14,898 bases of DNA. Source: DASTPP01 sp035762175 (GTDB taxonomy: Bacteria; Myxococcota_A; Polyangia; Polyangiales; Polyangiaceae). The stretch spans positions 1 to 14,898 of the forward strand of contig DASTPP010000169.1 of the NCBI GenBank assembly GCA_035762175.1, given 5' to 3'. The translations under genes and the position numbers were made by a program. Shown piece after piece: positions 1-5,606 of the stretch (its first letter is position 1; each line of letters begins with the position of its first letter). A model generated the notes under the pieces. That model was not told the DNA's origin. It did not search any database and saw only the letters and a program-made list of their open reading frames with translations.

Positions 1-1758
1 GGCACGGCGGGCGCGAGCGGCTCGGGCGGCGCGGCGGGCGGGGGCGGCCCGGCGGGCGGCGGGGGCGGGGCCGGCGGCGGGGTGGGGGGCGCGGGCGGCG
101 GCGGGGGCGTGGTCGACGTGCGGCTGCTCGCGTTCAACGACTTTCACGGCAACCTCGAGGCGCTCAAGTCGCTGACGGTCATCACGAAGGCCAAGACCGA
201 CACGACGCCCGAAGAGAAGGTCGAGGCGGGCGGCGCCGCGTACCTGGCGGCGCACGTCGCCGCGCTGCGCCAGGGCCAGCCGAACACGCTGGTCGTCTCG
301 GCGGGCGACCTCATCGGCGGCACGCCGCTCACCTCGGCGCTCTTTCACGACGAGCCCACGATCGAGGCGATGAACGCCCTCGGCCTCACGGTCAACGGCG
401 TCGGCAACCACGAGTTCGACGAGGGCCGCGACGAGCTCTTGCGCATCGTCAACGGCGGCTGCCACCCGGTCGACCAGTGCGACTTCACCCCGCCCGGCGC
501 GCCGGCGCCGACCTACGACGGGGCCGACTTCGCCGTGCTCGCGGCCAACGTCGTCGTCGAGGCGACGGGCCAGACGCTCTTGCCGCCGACCCACGTCGTC
601 GAGCGGGGCGGCGCGAAGGTCGCGTTCGTCGGCCTGACGCTCGAGGGGACGCCGTCGGTCGTCACGCAGAGCGCGGTGGCGGGGCTGAGCTTCCGCGACG
701 AGGTCGAGACCGTGAACGCCCTCGTGCCCGGCCTCAAGGCCCAGGGCGCCGACGCCGTCGTCGTGGTCGTGCACCAGGGCGGCGTGCAGAAGGGGCTCTA
801 CAACGAGTGCGTCGACCTCGCGGGCGACATCGTCGCCATCGCCGAGGGGCTCGACCCCGCGGTCGACGTGGTCGTCAGCGGCCACACCCACCAGGCGTAC
901 AACTGTACGGTCGGCGGCAAGCTCGTCACGAGCGCGCTCTCGGCCGGGCGCGTGCTGACCGCGATCGACCTGCGCGTCGACCGCGCCGCCCACGCCGTGG
1001 TCGCCAAGTCGGCCGAGAACCACATCGTCACGCGCGACGTCGCGCCCGACCCGACCGTCGCCGCCCTGCTCGACGTCACCCTCGCCACGGCCGGCCCGCT
1101 CGCCAACCGCGTCGTCGGGCAGATCGAGGCCGACATCTTGCACGAGCCCACCTCGCCCACCGCCCCGAGCGGCGAGACGCCCCTCGGCGACCTGATCGCC
1201 GACGCGCAGCTCGCCGCCACGAGCGCGCCCGACCAAGGCAGCGCCCAGATCGCCTTCATGAACCCGGGCGGCATCCGCGCGCCCTTGCTCTTCTCGCCCG
1301 GCGGCACCGTCGCCGACGGCAACGTCACCTACGGCGCGCTCTTCGCCGTGCAGCCCTTCGGCAACTACCTCGTCACGATGACGCTCACGGGCCGGCAGAT
1401 CGAGACGCTGCTCGAGCAGCAGGTCACGCCCCTCGGCACCGAGCGCGGGCGCATCTTGCAGGTCTCGAACGGGTTCACCTACGCCTGGGACCCGAACAAG
1501 TTCGTCGACGCCGCGGCCCGCAAGCCCGACATCGACCCGGCCACCATCAAGCTCAACGGCGTCACGCTCGACCCGAACGGCTCGTACCGGGTGACGGTCA
1601 ATAGCTTTCTCGCCGGCGGCGGCGACGGCTTCGCCGTCCTCAAGGAGGGCGCCTCGCGGCTCGACGGCGGCGACGACCTCGTGGCGCTCGAAGCGTACGT
1701 CGCGGCGCACTCGCCGGTCGCGGTGCCCCCGGCCGACCGCATCACGCGCCTCCCCTGA
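1..1758 (+). CDS. 5'-nucleotidase / metallophosphoesterase, secreted (5' end outside window)
   Basis: The frame is open from base 1, so the start and any signal peptide lie upstream. The first ~37 visible codons are a Gly/Ala-rich linker, as in lipoproteins that hold a domain off the membrane. The N-terminal calcineurin-like metallophosphatase domain shows its metal-binding motifs in order: NDFHG (136-150), AGD (301-309), GNHEFDEG (403-426) and GHTH (880-891). The C-terminal 5'-nucleotidase domain carries NPGGIR (1261-1278), a YGALFAVQPFGN segment, and NSFLAGGGDGF (1600-1632), the substrate-pocket motif of the UshA family. Such proteins hydrolyse nucleoside 5'-phosphates, UDP-sugars or 2',3'-cyclic nucleotides outside the cytoplasm, using two divalent metals. 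All key motifs are present, so the enzyme is probably active; exact substrate unknown. It converges on the LysR gene, with three hairpins between them. Confidence 0.93.
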   Translation, partial: GTAGASGSGGAAGGGGPAGGGGGAGGGVGGAGGGGGVVDVRLLAFNDFHGNLEALKSLTVITKAKTDTTPEEKVEAGGAAYLAAHVAALRQGQPNTLVVSAGDLIGGTPLTSALFHDEPTIEAMNALGLTVNGVGNHEFDEGRDELLRIVNGGCHPVDQCDFTPPGAPAPTYDGADFAVLAANVVVEATGQTLLPPTHVVERGGAKVAFVGLTLEGTPSVVTQSAVAGLSFRDEVETVNALVPGLKAQGADAVVVVVHQGGVQKGLYNECVDLAGDIVAIAEGLDPAVDVVVSGHTHQAYNCTVGGKLVTSALSAGRVLTAIDLRVDRAAHAVVAKSAENHIVTRDVAPDPTVAALLDVTLATAGPLANRVVGQIEADILHEPTSPTAPSGETPLGDLIADAQLAATSAPDQGSAQIAFMNPGGIRAPLLFSPGGTVADGNVTYGALFAVQPFGNYLVTMTLTGRQIETLLEQQVTPLGTERGRILQVSNGFTYAWDPNKFVDAAARKPDIDPATIKLNGVTLDPNGSYRVTVNSFLAGGGDGFAVLKEGASRLDGGDDLVALEAYVAAHSPVAVPPADRITRLP

Positions 1759-1808
1759 AGCCCGCACGAGACAGGCCCGGGCGAAGCCGGGCAGCCCCGC
1801 CCACAGGC

Positions 1809-1846
1809 TTGGCCACGCTTGCGCCCGACGGGACAAGCGTGGCCAA
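1809..1846. terminator. Intergenic hairpin 1 (12-bp perfect arms)
   Basis: TTGGCCACGCTT (1809-1820) and AAGCGTGGCCAA (1835-1846) are perfect reverse complements around a 14-nt loop, 50 bases after the nucleotidase stop. No T-tract follows. It could be a terminator or an mRNA 3'-end stabiliser; terminator is an inference. Confidence 0.55.
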
Positions 1847-1849
1847 CGA

Positions 1850-1886
1850 CTAGCCCGCCGACCGTCCAATCCGGTCGGCGGGCTAG
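1850..1886. terminator. Intergenic hairpin 2 (14-bp perfect arms)
   Basis: CTAGCCCGCCGACC (1850-1863) pairs perfectly with GGTCGGCGGGCTAG (1873-1886) around a 9-nt loop. The right arm is followed by the AT-rich GAAATTGCTT. It lies between convergent genes and could work in both directions. It resembles the outer stem of the next hairpin. Confidence 0.6.
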
Positions 1887-1900
1887 AAATTGCTTCCAAG

Positions 1901-1958
1901 CTAGAGCCGCTCGACCAGACCATGCCCAAGGCTGGGCATGGTCCGGTCGGCGCTCTAG
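1901..1958. terminator. Intergenic hairpin 3, containing the LysR stop codon
   Basis: Left arm 1901-1928 and right arm 1933-1958 pair almost throughout around a 4-nt loop (AGGC). The inner perfect stem is GACCATGCCCA / TGGGCATGGTC, and the outer ends are CTAGAGC / GCTCTAG. The complement of the TAG stop of the minus-strand LysR gene (1955-1957) lies in the outer stem. The position fits a bidirectional terminator for the convergent pair. Confidence 0.6.
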
Positions 1959-2881
1959 CCCGCCTCGAGCGTCGGCCGAATCCCCACGCTACCGCGGACG
2001 GTGTCGCGCAACGCCGCGAGAAAGAGCGACGCCCGCCGGGGCGCCCGCCGGGCCGAGGGCAAGATCGCGTAAAGGGAGAGGTCGGCCCAGTGCCACGCGG
2101 GGCAGACGCGCCGCAGGGCGCCTCGCCGCAGGTCGTCGGCGACGAGGTACTCGGGCATCACGGCGAAGCCGATGCCGCCGAGCGTCAAGGCCCGGAGCCC
2201 CTCGGCCGTATTCGTCTCGCCGCGCACCGAGACCACGATCTGCTCGCTCTCGCCGCGCGGGCCGCGGAAGGACCACACGTCCGCGCGGGGCAGCAGCACG
2301 TGCCGCGCCCAGGGCGCGCCCGCGAGCCCGCCCGGCCGTTCGACCGGCCACGCGTCGGCGAGCGCCGGCGCGCCGACGATGACGTCGCGCACGACCCCGA
2401 GCTTGCGCATGACGTAGCCCGAGTCGCGCGGCGCGCCGAGGCGCACCGCGAGGTCGAAGCGCCCCTCGATGAGGTCGCGCACGTCGTCGTCGGTCACGAC
2501 GTGGACGCTCAGCCCGGGGTGCTGCGCGCCGAGCCGCGCCGCGGCCGGGATGACGAAGCGCGCCCCGAGGTCGTGCGTGGTGGTGACGCGCAGCGTGCCG
2601 ACCACCGCGTCGCGCTGCTCGGCGAGCACGGCCTCGACCCCCGCCGGCGCGTCGGCCACGGCCGCGGCGAGCGGCACGATCTGCTCGCCGGCCTGCGTCA
2701 GCCGCAGGCGCCGCGAGGTGCGCTCGAACAGCCGCACCGCGCAGCGCTCTTCGAGCGAGCGCACGTGGTCGCTGACGACGCTCTTGGCGAGCCCCAACTC
2801 GCGCGCGGCCGCGGTGAACGAGCCGCGCCGGGCGACGGTGACGAAAATGGCGAGCAGGGGGAGGTCGCGCGGGCGGAGCAT
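1955..2881 (-). CDS. LysR-family transcriptional regulator
   Basis: 308 residues, the usual LysR length, starting at the ATG whose complement is 2879-2881 (MLRPRDLPLLAIFV). The N-terminal winged HTH is clear: residues ~5-65 include FVTVARRGSFTAAARELGL, a recognition helix SVVSDHVRSLEE and RLFERTSRRLRLTQAG. The rest is a periplasmic-binding-protein-like effector domain (TLRVTTTHDLGARFVIP ... DLAVRLG ... GGIGFAVMPEYLV), closest in feel to the CrgA-like LysR subgroup. The effector is unknown. LysR regulators usually control a divergent neighbour; here that neighbour (2959 onward) appears broken. The 77-bp spacer holds a palindrome that may be its operator. An open frame extends upstream of this ATG, but it has no HTH sequence and crosses the divergent gene, so I rejected the longer start. 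Confidence 0.93.
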   Translation of the reverse strand: MLRPRDLPLLAIFVTVARRGSFTAAARELGLAKSVVSDHVRSLEERCAVRLFERTSRRLRLTQAGEQIVPLAAAVADAPAGVEAVLAEQRDAVVGTLRVTTTHDLGARFVIPAAARLGAQHPGLSVHVVTDDDVRDLIEGRFDLAVRLGAPRDSGYVMRKLGVVRDVIVGAPALADAWPVERPGGLAGAPWARHVLLPRADVWSFRGPRGESEQIVVSVRGETNTAEGLRALTLGGIGFAVMPEYLVADDLRRGALRRVCPAWHWADLSLYAILPSARRAPRRASLFLAALRDTVRGSVGIRPTLEAG

Positions 2882-2883
2882 CG

Positions 2884-2911
2884 TTCGGTTGTACCGTACG
2901 ACGTGTCCGAA
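2884..2911. promoter_or_regulatory. Candidate LysR operator in the divergent spacer
   Basis: GTTGTACCGTACGAC (2888-2902) is a 15-bp near-perfect palindrome (GTTGTAC / GTACGAC, one mismatch). It is nested inside TTCGG (2884-2888) ... CCGAA (2907-2911). It lies just upstream of the LysR ATG and about 50 bases before the divergent lipoprotein start, a normal place for autoregulation. No clear -35/-10 pair was identified. Confidence 0.4.
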
Positions 2912-2958
2912 TTCAGCCGCCTGGTTCGGGCAACCCCGGCGGCTTACGTTCGGGAGCG

Positions 2959-3179
2959 ATGCACCGACGAACCTCCTCCGACCTCTCGCTCGCGCTCGCT
3001 TGCGCCCCCCCTTCGCCGCCGCTTGCGGCGACGACTCCGACGCCGGGGCGCCCCCCTTCGCCGACCGGTTCCGCGTCGAGGGCGGCCTCAGCGTCGAGCA
3101 CCGGGACTGCACTCAGGACGCCGTGCCGGCCGACCCGGCCAAGAACCGCAACGGCAGGCTCGGGCAAGTGACCCCGTGA
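2959..3179 (+). pseudogene. Small lipoprotein, apparently frameshifted in a C7 tract
   Basis: ATG 2959 begins MHRRTSSDLSLALACAPP, a plausible signal peptide, preceded by GGGAG. In this frame the rest is Ser/Thr/Pro-rich noise ending at TGA 3169-3171. After the seven-C run (3005-3011) another frame makes much better sense: FAAACGDDSDAGAPPFADRF ... GRLGQVTP, ending at TGA 3177-3179. Its FAAAC-GDDSDAG is a typical lipobox followed by an acidic mature start, but it has no start codon of its own. Adding one C would join the two into a lipoprotein of about 74 residues. It could be a real pseudogene, a slippage tract or a sequencing error. Its stop overlaps the next GTG. Function not recognised. Confidence 0.5.
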
Positions 3180-3559
3180 GCGCCGCCGTCTGGGGGGTGA
3201 GCGCCCGCGCGCCGAAGGTGCCGCTGCCCATCGTGCTCTTCGGCGCCCTGCTCGTGCTCATCGGCGTCGCGGCGGGGGCGGGCCAATACGTGGCGCCGGA
3301 GGCGACCTTCGCCGGCCTGCCCGCGCTCACCCCGCCGGTGGCGAGCGCCGTCTGGCAGGTCGGGTCGCGCAGCCTGGCGCAGGCCGCGGCGCTCGCGTTC
3401 GCGCTCTTGCTCCGCGACCGCCGCGCGCTCGGCGTCGCGTTCGCGAGACGAAACGTCGCGCGGGAGCTGGCAGAACGGCGCGCGAGGGCCGACGGAACGG
3501 CGCGCGGTGGGCGGGCCCGCCGGGGACGTCCGCCGGGCACCCCGAACTCGCCCTCCTGA
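3176..3559 (+). CDS. Small membrane protein, probably C-terminally truncated
   Basis: 127 residues if translation begins at GTG 3176, which overlaps the preceding stop as GTGA. GTG 3197 behind a G-run is the alternative. Two hydrophobic stretches stand out: PIVLFGALLVLIGVAAGAG (residues ~18-36) and the region around SLAQAAALAFALLLRDRRALGVAFA (~66-90). The second resembles small four-helix membrane proteins of the DUF4267/DUF4345 kind, where a motif like RNLAxxxALLxALxLRDRRALG is followed by one or two more helices. Here it turns at about residue 91 into Arg/Gly-rich sequence and ends inside the hairpin of the structured repeat, whose loop supplies the TGA. The last helices seem lost. Family assignment is from memory of the motif. 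Confidence 0.5.
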   Translation: MSAAVWGVSARAPKVPLPIVLFGALLVLIGVAAGAGQYVAPEATFAGLPALTPPVASAVWQVGSRSLAQAAALAFALLLRDRRALGVAFARRNVARELAERRARADGTARGGRARRGRPPGTPNSPS

Positions 3560-3624
3560 AAGGAGGGCTCAAACAGCGGGGCCCCCGCCCTCTGGACGCC
3601 CCCGGCGGGCCCGCCCACCGCGCC
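3499..3624. repeat. Large structured repeat, copy 1 (nested inverted repeats)
   Basis: The outer arms 3499-3531 and 3594-3624 are inverted copies of about 31-33 bp with a few mismatches. Inside, CCCCG (3540-3544) pairs with CGGGG (3577-3581). At the centre, CCCTCCT-GAA-AGGAGGG (3551-3567) is a perfect 7-bp stem with a 3-nt loop. The core 3535-3597 recurs in inverse orientation at 14846-14898, with 43 of 48 bases matching outside the central hairpin by hand count. It looks like a dispersed REP- or MITE-like element. It overlaps the 3' end of the truncated membrane gene. Confidence 0.65.
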
Positions 3625-3736
3625 GGAACGTTGGCGACGACGGTCGGACAGTCGACGATGATGACAAGCTGAGCACAGCGTAGGGCGGTCGCCGGGTCGG
3701 CGGGGCCTTCTGGCGCCCGAACGCAGCCTTGAGACG

Positions 3737-3754
3737 GGCAAGTCTTGCCGTTTT
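3737..3754 (+). terminator. Short palindrome plus T-run
   Basis: GGCAAG-T-CTTGCC followed by GTTTT. The one-base centre would have to open to form a real loop, so the RNA hairpin would be small. It could terminate transcription from the truncated membrane gene, or be an operator of the same 6-1-6 design as its neighbours. Confidence 0.3.
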
Positions 3755-3767
3755 CTGACATTTTGCC

Positions 3768-3780
3768 AAGGTTCAACCTT
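3768..3780. promoter_or_regulatory. 13-bp palindrome, copy A (possible operator)
   Basis: AAGGTT-C-AACCTT, perfect arms with one central base. Its last base is the first T of a TTGACA box. The exact reverse complement occurs at 3937-3949. Confidence 0.4.
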
Positions 3781-3936
3781 TGACAATGTGTCGCAAACGT
3801 CATCTTCTGGCTTCAAAACCATGCAAAACCATGCGTCTCATGCTACGATCTCTCTGTCCAAGCATCACCTCATGACCTTATGGGCCGACAGCGAAGGCCC
3901 GAACGTTCGAATTGTGACTAAAATGACACGAATAGC

Positions 3937-3949
3937 AAGGTTGAACCTT
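3937..3949. promoter_or_regulatory. 13-bp palindrome, copy B (possible operator)
   Basis: AAGGTT-G-AACCTT, 169 bp from copy A (start to start) and about 165-175 bp upstream of the HTH gene. Two identical palindromes ahead of a small HTH gene suggest cooperative binding or looping autoregulation; this is inference. Confidence 0.4.
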
Positions 3950-4060
3950 CTTATCATGACGTTTTTCTCTGTGTTCACCCCCTTGCAGGGGGGCGATTGT
4001 GACATGGTCAGGCGTTCTGCTCGGGCCCGAGGCGCCGGCGCGGGTCGGGCGTGAGGTGAA

Positions 4061-4125
4061 GGCGGGTGGCCGATGGCAGCGATGCGCAGGCGAGACGTGA
4101 GGGCGGGTGGCCGATGGCAGCGATG
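4061..4125 (+). repeat. 24-bp direct repeat duplicating the HTH gene start
   Basis: The 24 bases at 4061-4084 recur exactly at 4102-4125, 41 bp apart. Each copy includes ATGGCAGCGATG, so the translation start of the HTH gene has been duplicated. The upstream copy opens a 17-codon frame. Confidence 0.85.
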
Positions 4126-4126
4126 A
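4073..4126 (+). CDS. 17-codon mini-ORF overlapping the HTH start
   Basis: ATG 4073 reads MAAMRRRDVRAGGRWQR and stops at TGA 4124-4126. That stop overlaps an in-frame ATG of the HTH gene (4123-4125) as ATGA. An AAGG lies about 10 bases upstream. It arose from the duplication of the start region. It may be only a relic, but the overlap would allow translational coupling into the HTH gene. No function can be assigned to the peptide. Confidence 0.3.
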   Translation: MAAMRRRDVRAGGRWQR

Positions 4127-4275
4127 GCCTTGGTGAGTTCGCGACGACGCTCGGGGTCGCGCGGCGGGTCGTTCCCAGTTGGGTCGCGCGCGGGCTCGTG
4201 CCGCGGCGGCGGCGGCGCGGGCCGAGAGCGCGCGACGACGAGGCGACGGTGCGGCGCGTGGGGGCGGCGCCATGA
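4114..4275 (+). CDS. Small MerR/excisionase-like helix-turn-helix protein
   Basis: 53 residues from ATG 4114 (MAAMSLGEFATTLGVARRVV). ATG 4123 or GTG 4066 would give 50 or 69. The pattern LGEFATTLGVARRVVPSWVARGLVPRRRRRGPRARDDEATVRR matches the MerR-type winged HTH: two helices, then the RGLVP turn, a basic wing and the DDEATVRR helix. No effector domain follows, so it resembles stand-alone antitoxin or excisionase regulators. Its TGA overlaps the ATG of the MNT-HEPN gene, so the two are almost certainly co-translated. Likely role: DNA-binding autoregulator of the operon, perhaps acting on the palindromes upstream. The duplicated start region makes the exact start uncertain. No database match was available to me. 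Confidence 0.6.
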   Translation: MAAMSLGEFATTLGVARRVVPSWVARGLVPRRRRRGPRARDDEATVRRVGAAP

Positions 4276-5564
4276 AGACCTCGCTCGACCACTTGCCCGA
4301 CGCCAAGCGGGCGAAGCTCGCGGCCATCGCCGCGCTCTTCCGCGAGAAGGTGCCGCTCGGCCTGCTCGTTCTGTTCGGCAGCCACGCCCGCGGCGACTGG
4401 GTCGACGACCCCGAGACCGGCTACCAGAGCGACTCTGACCTGCTCGCCGTCACCCACGACCCCGCGCTGGCCGACGACGTCGGCTTCTGGCGCGAGCTCG
4501 AAGCGCGCTTGCGCGAGGCGGCCGCGCCCAGCCCGGTCACGCTCATCGCGCACGCGGTCACGTTCGTCAACCGCGAGATCCGAATGGGGCAGTACTTCTT
4601 CGTCGACGTCGTGCGCGAGGGCGTCGTGCTCTACGACGCGCGCCACGTCACCCTCGCGACGCCCAAGGCGCTCAACGATGACGAGCGCCTCGACCTCGGC
4701 CAGAAGAACTTCGCCCACTGGTTCGAGAGCGCCAGCGGGTTCTTTCACGGCTGCCGCTACTACGCCGCGCGCGGCCTGCTCAGCCACTCCGCCTTTCTGT
4801 TGCACCAGGCGGCCGAGCGCTATTTTCACGCCGCCAGCCTGGTCTTGAGCGGGTACAAAGAGCGCTCGCACGATCTCGAAGCGCTCGGCAAGAAGGCGGC
4901 CGAGCAGCACCCGCGGCTCGAGGGCGCCTTGCCCCGGGGCACCCCCGAAGACAACCGGCTCTTCCTTTTGTTGAAAAAGGCCTACATCGAGGCGCGGTAC
5001 ACGCCCTCGTACCGCATCACGCCCGACGAGCTCGCCGCCCTGCAGGTTCGCGTGCTCGGCCTCGCCGCGCCCGTGCGCGAGGTGTGCCTCGAGAAGCTCG
5101 CCTCGTTCCGCGGTCCCGACGCCGTCAGCCCCTCGCTGCCCCGTCCGCCCGCCCCGGGCGAGCCGCTGCCCGAAGGCCTGCCGCCGCCGCCCGACGACCT
5201 GGCCGCGCTGGGGCGCTGGGTGCGCGACGTGGCCGAGCTCATCGAGGCGCGGGTGCGCGAGGGCGAGCTGCGGGGCCGCGAGGTCGGGCGACGCGAGGGC
5301 AAAGAAGAGGGGCTGCGCGAGGGCGAAGCGAAGGGGCTGCGCGAGGGCGAAGCGAAGGGGCTGCGCGAGGGCGAGGCGCGGGGCGAGGTGAAGGGCAAGG
5401 CGGCGGCGCTCGTGACGGTGCTCGCGGCGCGCGGGCTCGCGGTCGACGGCGAGACCCGCGCGCGCATCGAGGCGTGCGCCGACGGTGCGCGGCTCGACCG
5501 CTGGTTGGCGCGGGCGCTCGTGGCGACGTCGGCGCGCGAGGTCGTCGACGACGAGTCGCGCTGA
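4272..5564 (+). CDS. Nucleotidyltransferase (MNT)-HEPN fusion with an Rpn-like C-terminal tail
   Basis: 430 residues. Residues ~20-130 are a minimal nucleotidyltransferase: LVLFGSHARGD (32-42) followed by SDSDLLAV (53-60), the GSxxRG...DxD pattern with D54 and D56 as probable metal ligands. Residues ~140-280 are a helical HEPN domain (FLLHQAAERYFHAASLVLSGYKERSHDLEALGKKA, then KKAYIEARYTPSYRIT). I see no clean R-x4-6-H RNase motif; the nearest are R183/H186 and R198/H200. In two-gene MNT/HEPN systems the MNT nucleotidylates and silences an RNase toxin. After a Pro-rich linker (~285-308) comes a tail: a helix with RDVAELIEARVREGELRGREVGRREG, the block GLREGEAK x3 (347-370), and ALVTVLAARGLAVDGETRARIEACADGARLDRWLARALVATSAREV. 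That layout I know from the C-termini of Rpn/PD-(D/E)XK-type proteins. The start overlaps the HTH stop (ATGA). Confidence 0.9.
   Translation: MKTSLDHLPDAKRAKLAAIAALFREKVPLGLLVLFGSHARGDWVDDPETGYQSDSDLLAVTHDPALADDVGFWRELEARLREAAAPSPVTLIAHAVTFVNREIRMGQYFFVDVVREGVVLYDARHVTLATPKALNDDERLDLGQKNFAHWFESASGFFHGCRYYAARGLLSHSAFLLHQAAERYFHAASLVLSGYKERSHDLEALGKKAAEQHPRLEGALPRGTPEDNRLFLLLKKAYIEARYTPSYRITPDELAALQVRVLGLAAPVREVCLEKLASFRGPDAVSPSLPRPPAPGEPLPEGLPPPPDDLAALGRWVRDVAELIEARVREGELRGREVGRREGKEEGLREGEAKGLREGEAKGLREGEARGEVKGKAAALVTVLAARGLAVDGETRARIEACADGARLDRWLARALVATSAREVVDDESR
5310..5381 (+). repeat. Three tandem 24-bp in-frame repeats
   Basis: Units 5310-5333, 5334-5357 and 5358-5381 encode GLREGEAK, GLREGEAK and GLREGEAR. 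The first two are identical in DNA; the third differs at two bases. Gain or loss of a unit would keep the frame and change the length of the charged helix in the MNT-HEPN protein. Confidence 0.9.
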
Positions 5565-5606
5565 TCCAAGCGGCGGGGCTCGGGGCGGCCCAGCCTCGTC
5601 TCCGGC

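Larger units (their letters stand above)
3700..4020. other. AT-rich, palindrome-rich intergenic islet
   Basis: Bases 3721-4020 are 49% GC by count, and 3901-3960 only 38%, against over 70% around them. No frame here looks like a protein. It holds GGCAAG-T-CTTGCC (3737-3749) followed by GTTTT, two mirror copies of a 13-bp palindrome (3768-3780, 3937-3949), a 10-bp tandem repeat CAAAACCATG x2 (3814-3833), CGAACGTTCG (3900-3909) and a C5/G5 hairpin (3978-3992). TTGACA at 3780-3785 matches a consensus -35 box, but no good -10 follows at 16-18 bp. It is best read as the control region of the HTH/MNT-HEPN operon, or as imported DNA. Confidence 0.6.

Noticed and set aside
477..1604. Long Arg-rich open frame inside the 5'-nucleotidase gene
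   Set aside because: It is a shifted frame of a gene with full motifs; the Arg/Ala-rich composition is typical of high-GC shadows.
1922..3175. Plus-strand open frame running into the small membrane protein
   Set aside because: It lies antisense to the LysR gene and has no domain; only the part after 3176 looks like protein.
3088..3822. Minus-strand open frames across the structured repeat
   Set aside because: No domain, Arg/Pro/Ala-rich composition, and they cross the repeat arms and the AT-rich islet.
3814..3833. Tandem CAAAACCATG x2 as a possible CRISPR or origin repeat
   Set aside because: Only two adjacent 10-bp units with no spacers and no cas or replication genes nearby.
3788..4054. 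88-codon plus-strand frame in the AT-rich islet
   Set aside because: No ribosome site, no recognisable pattern, and it passes through palindromes and hairpins; more likely control sequence.
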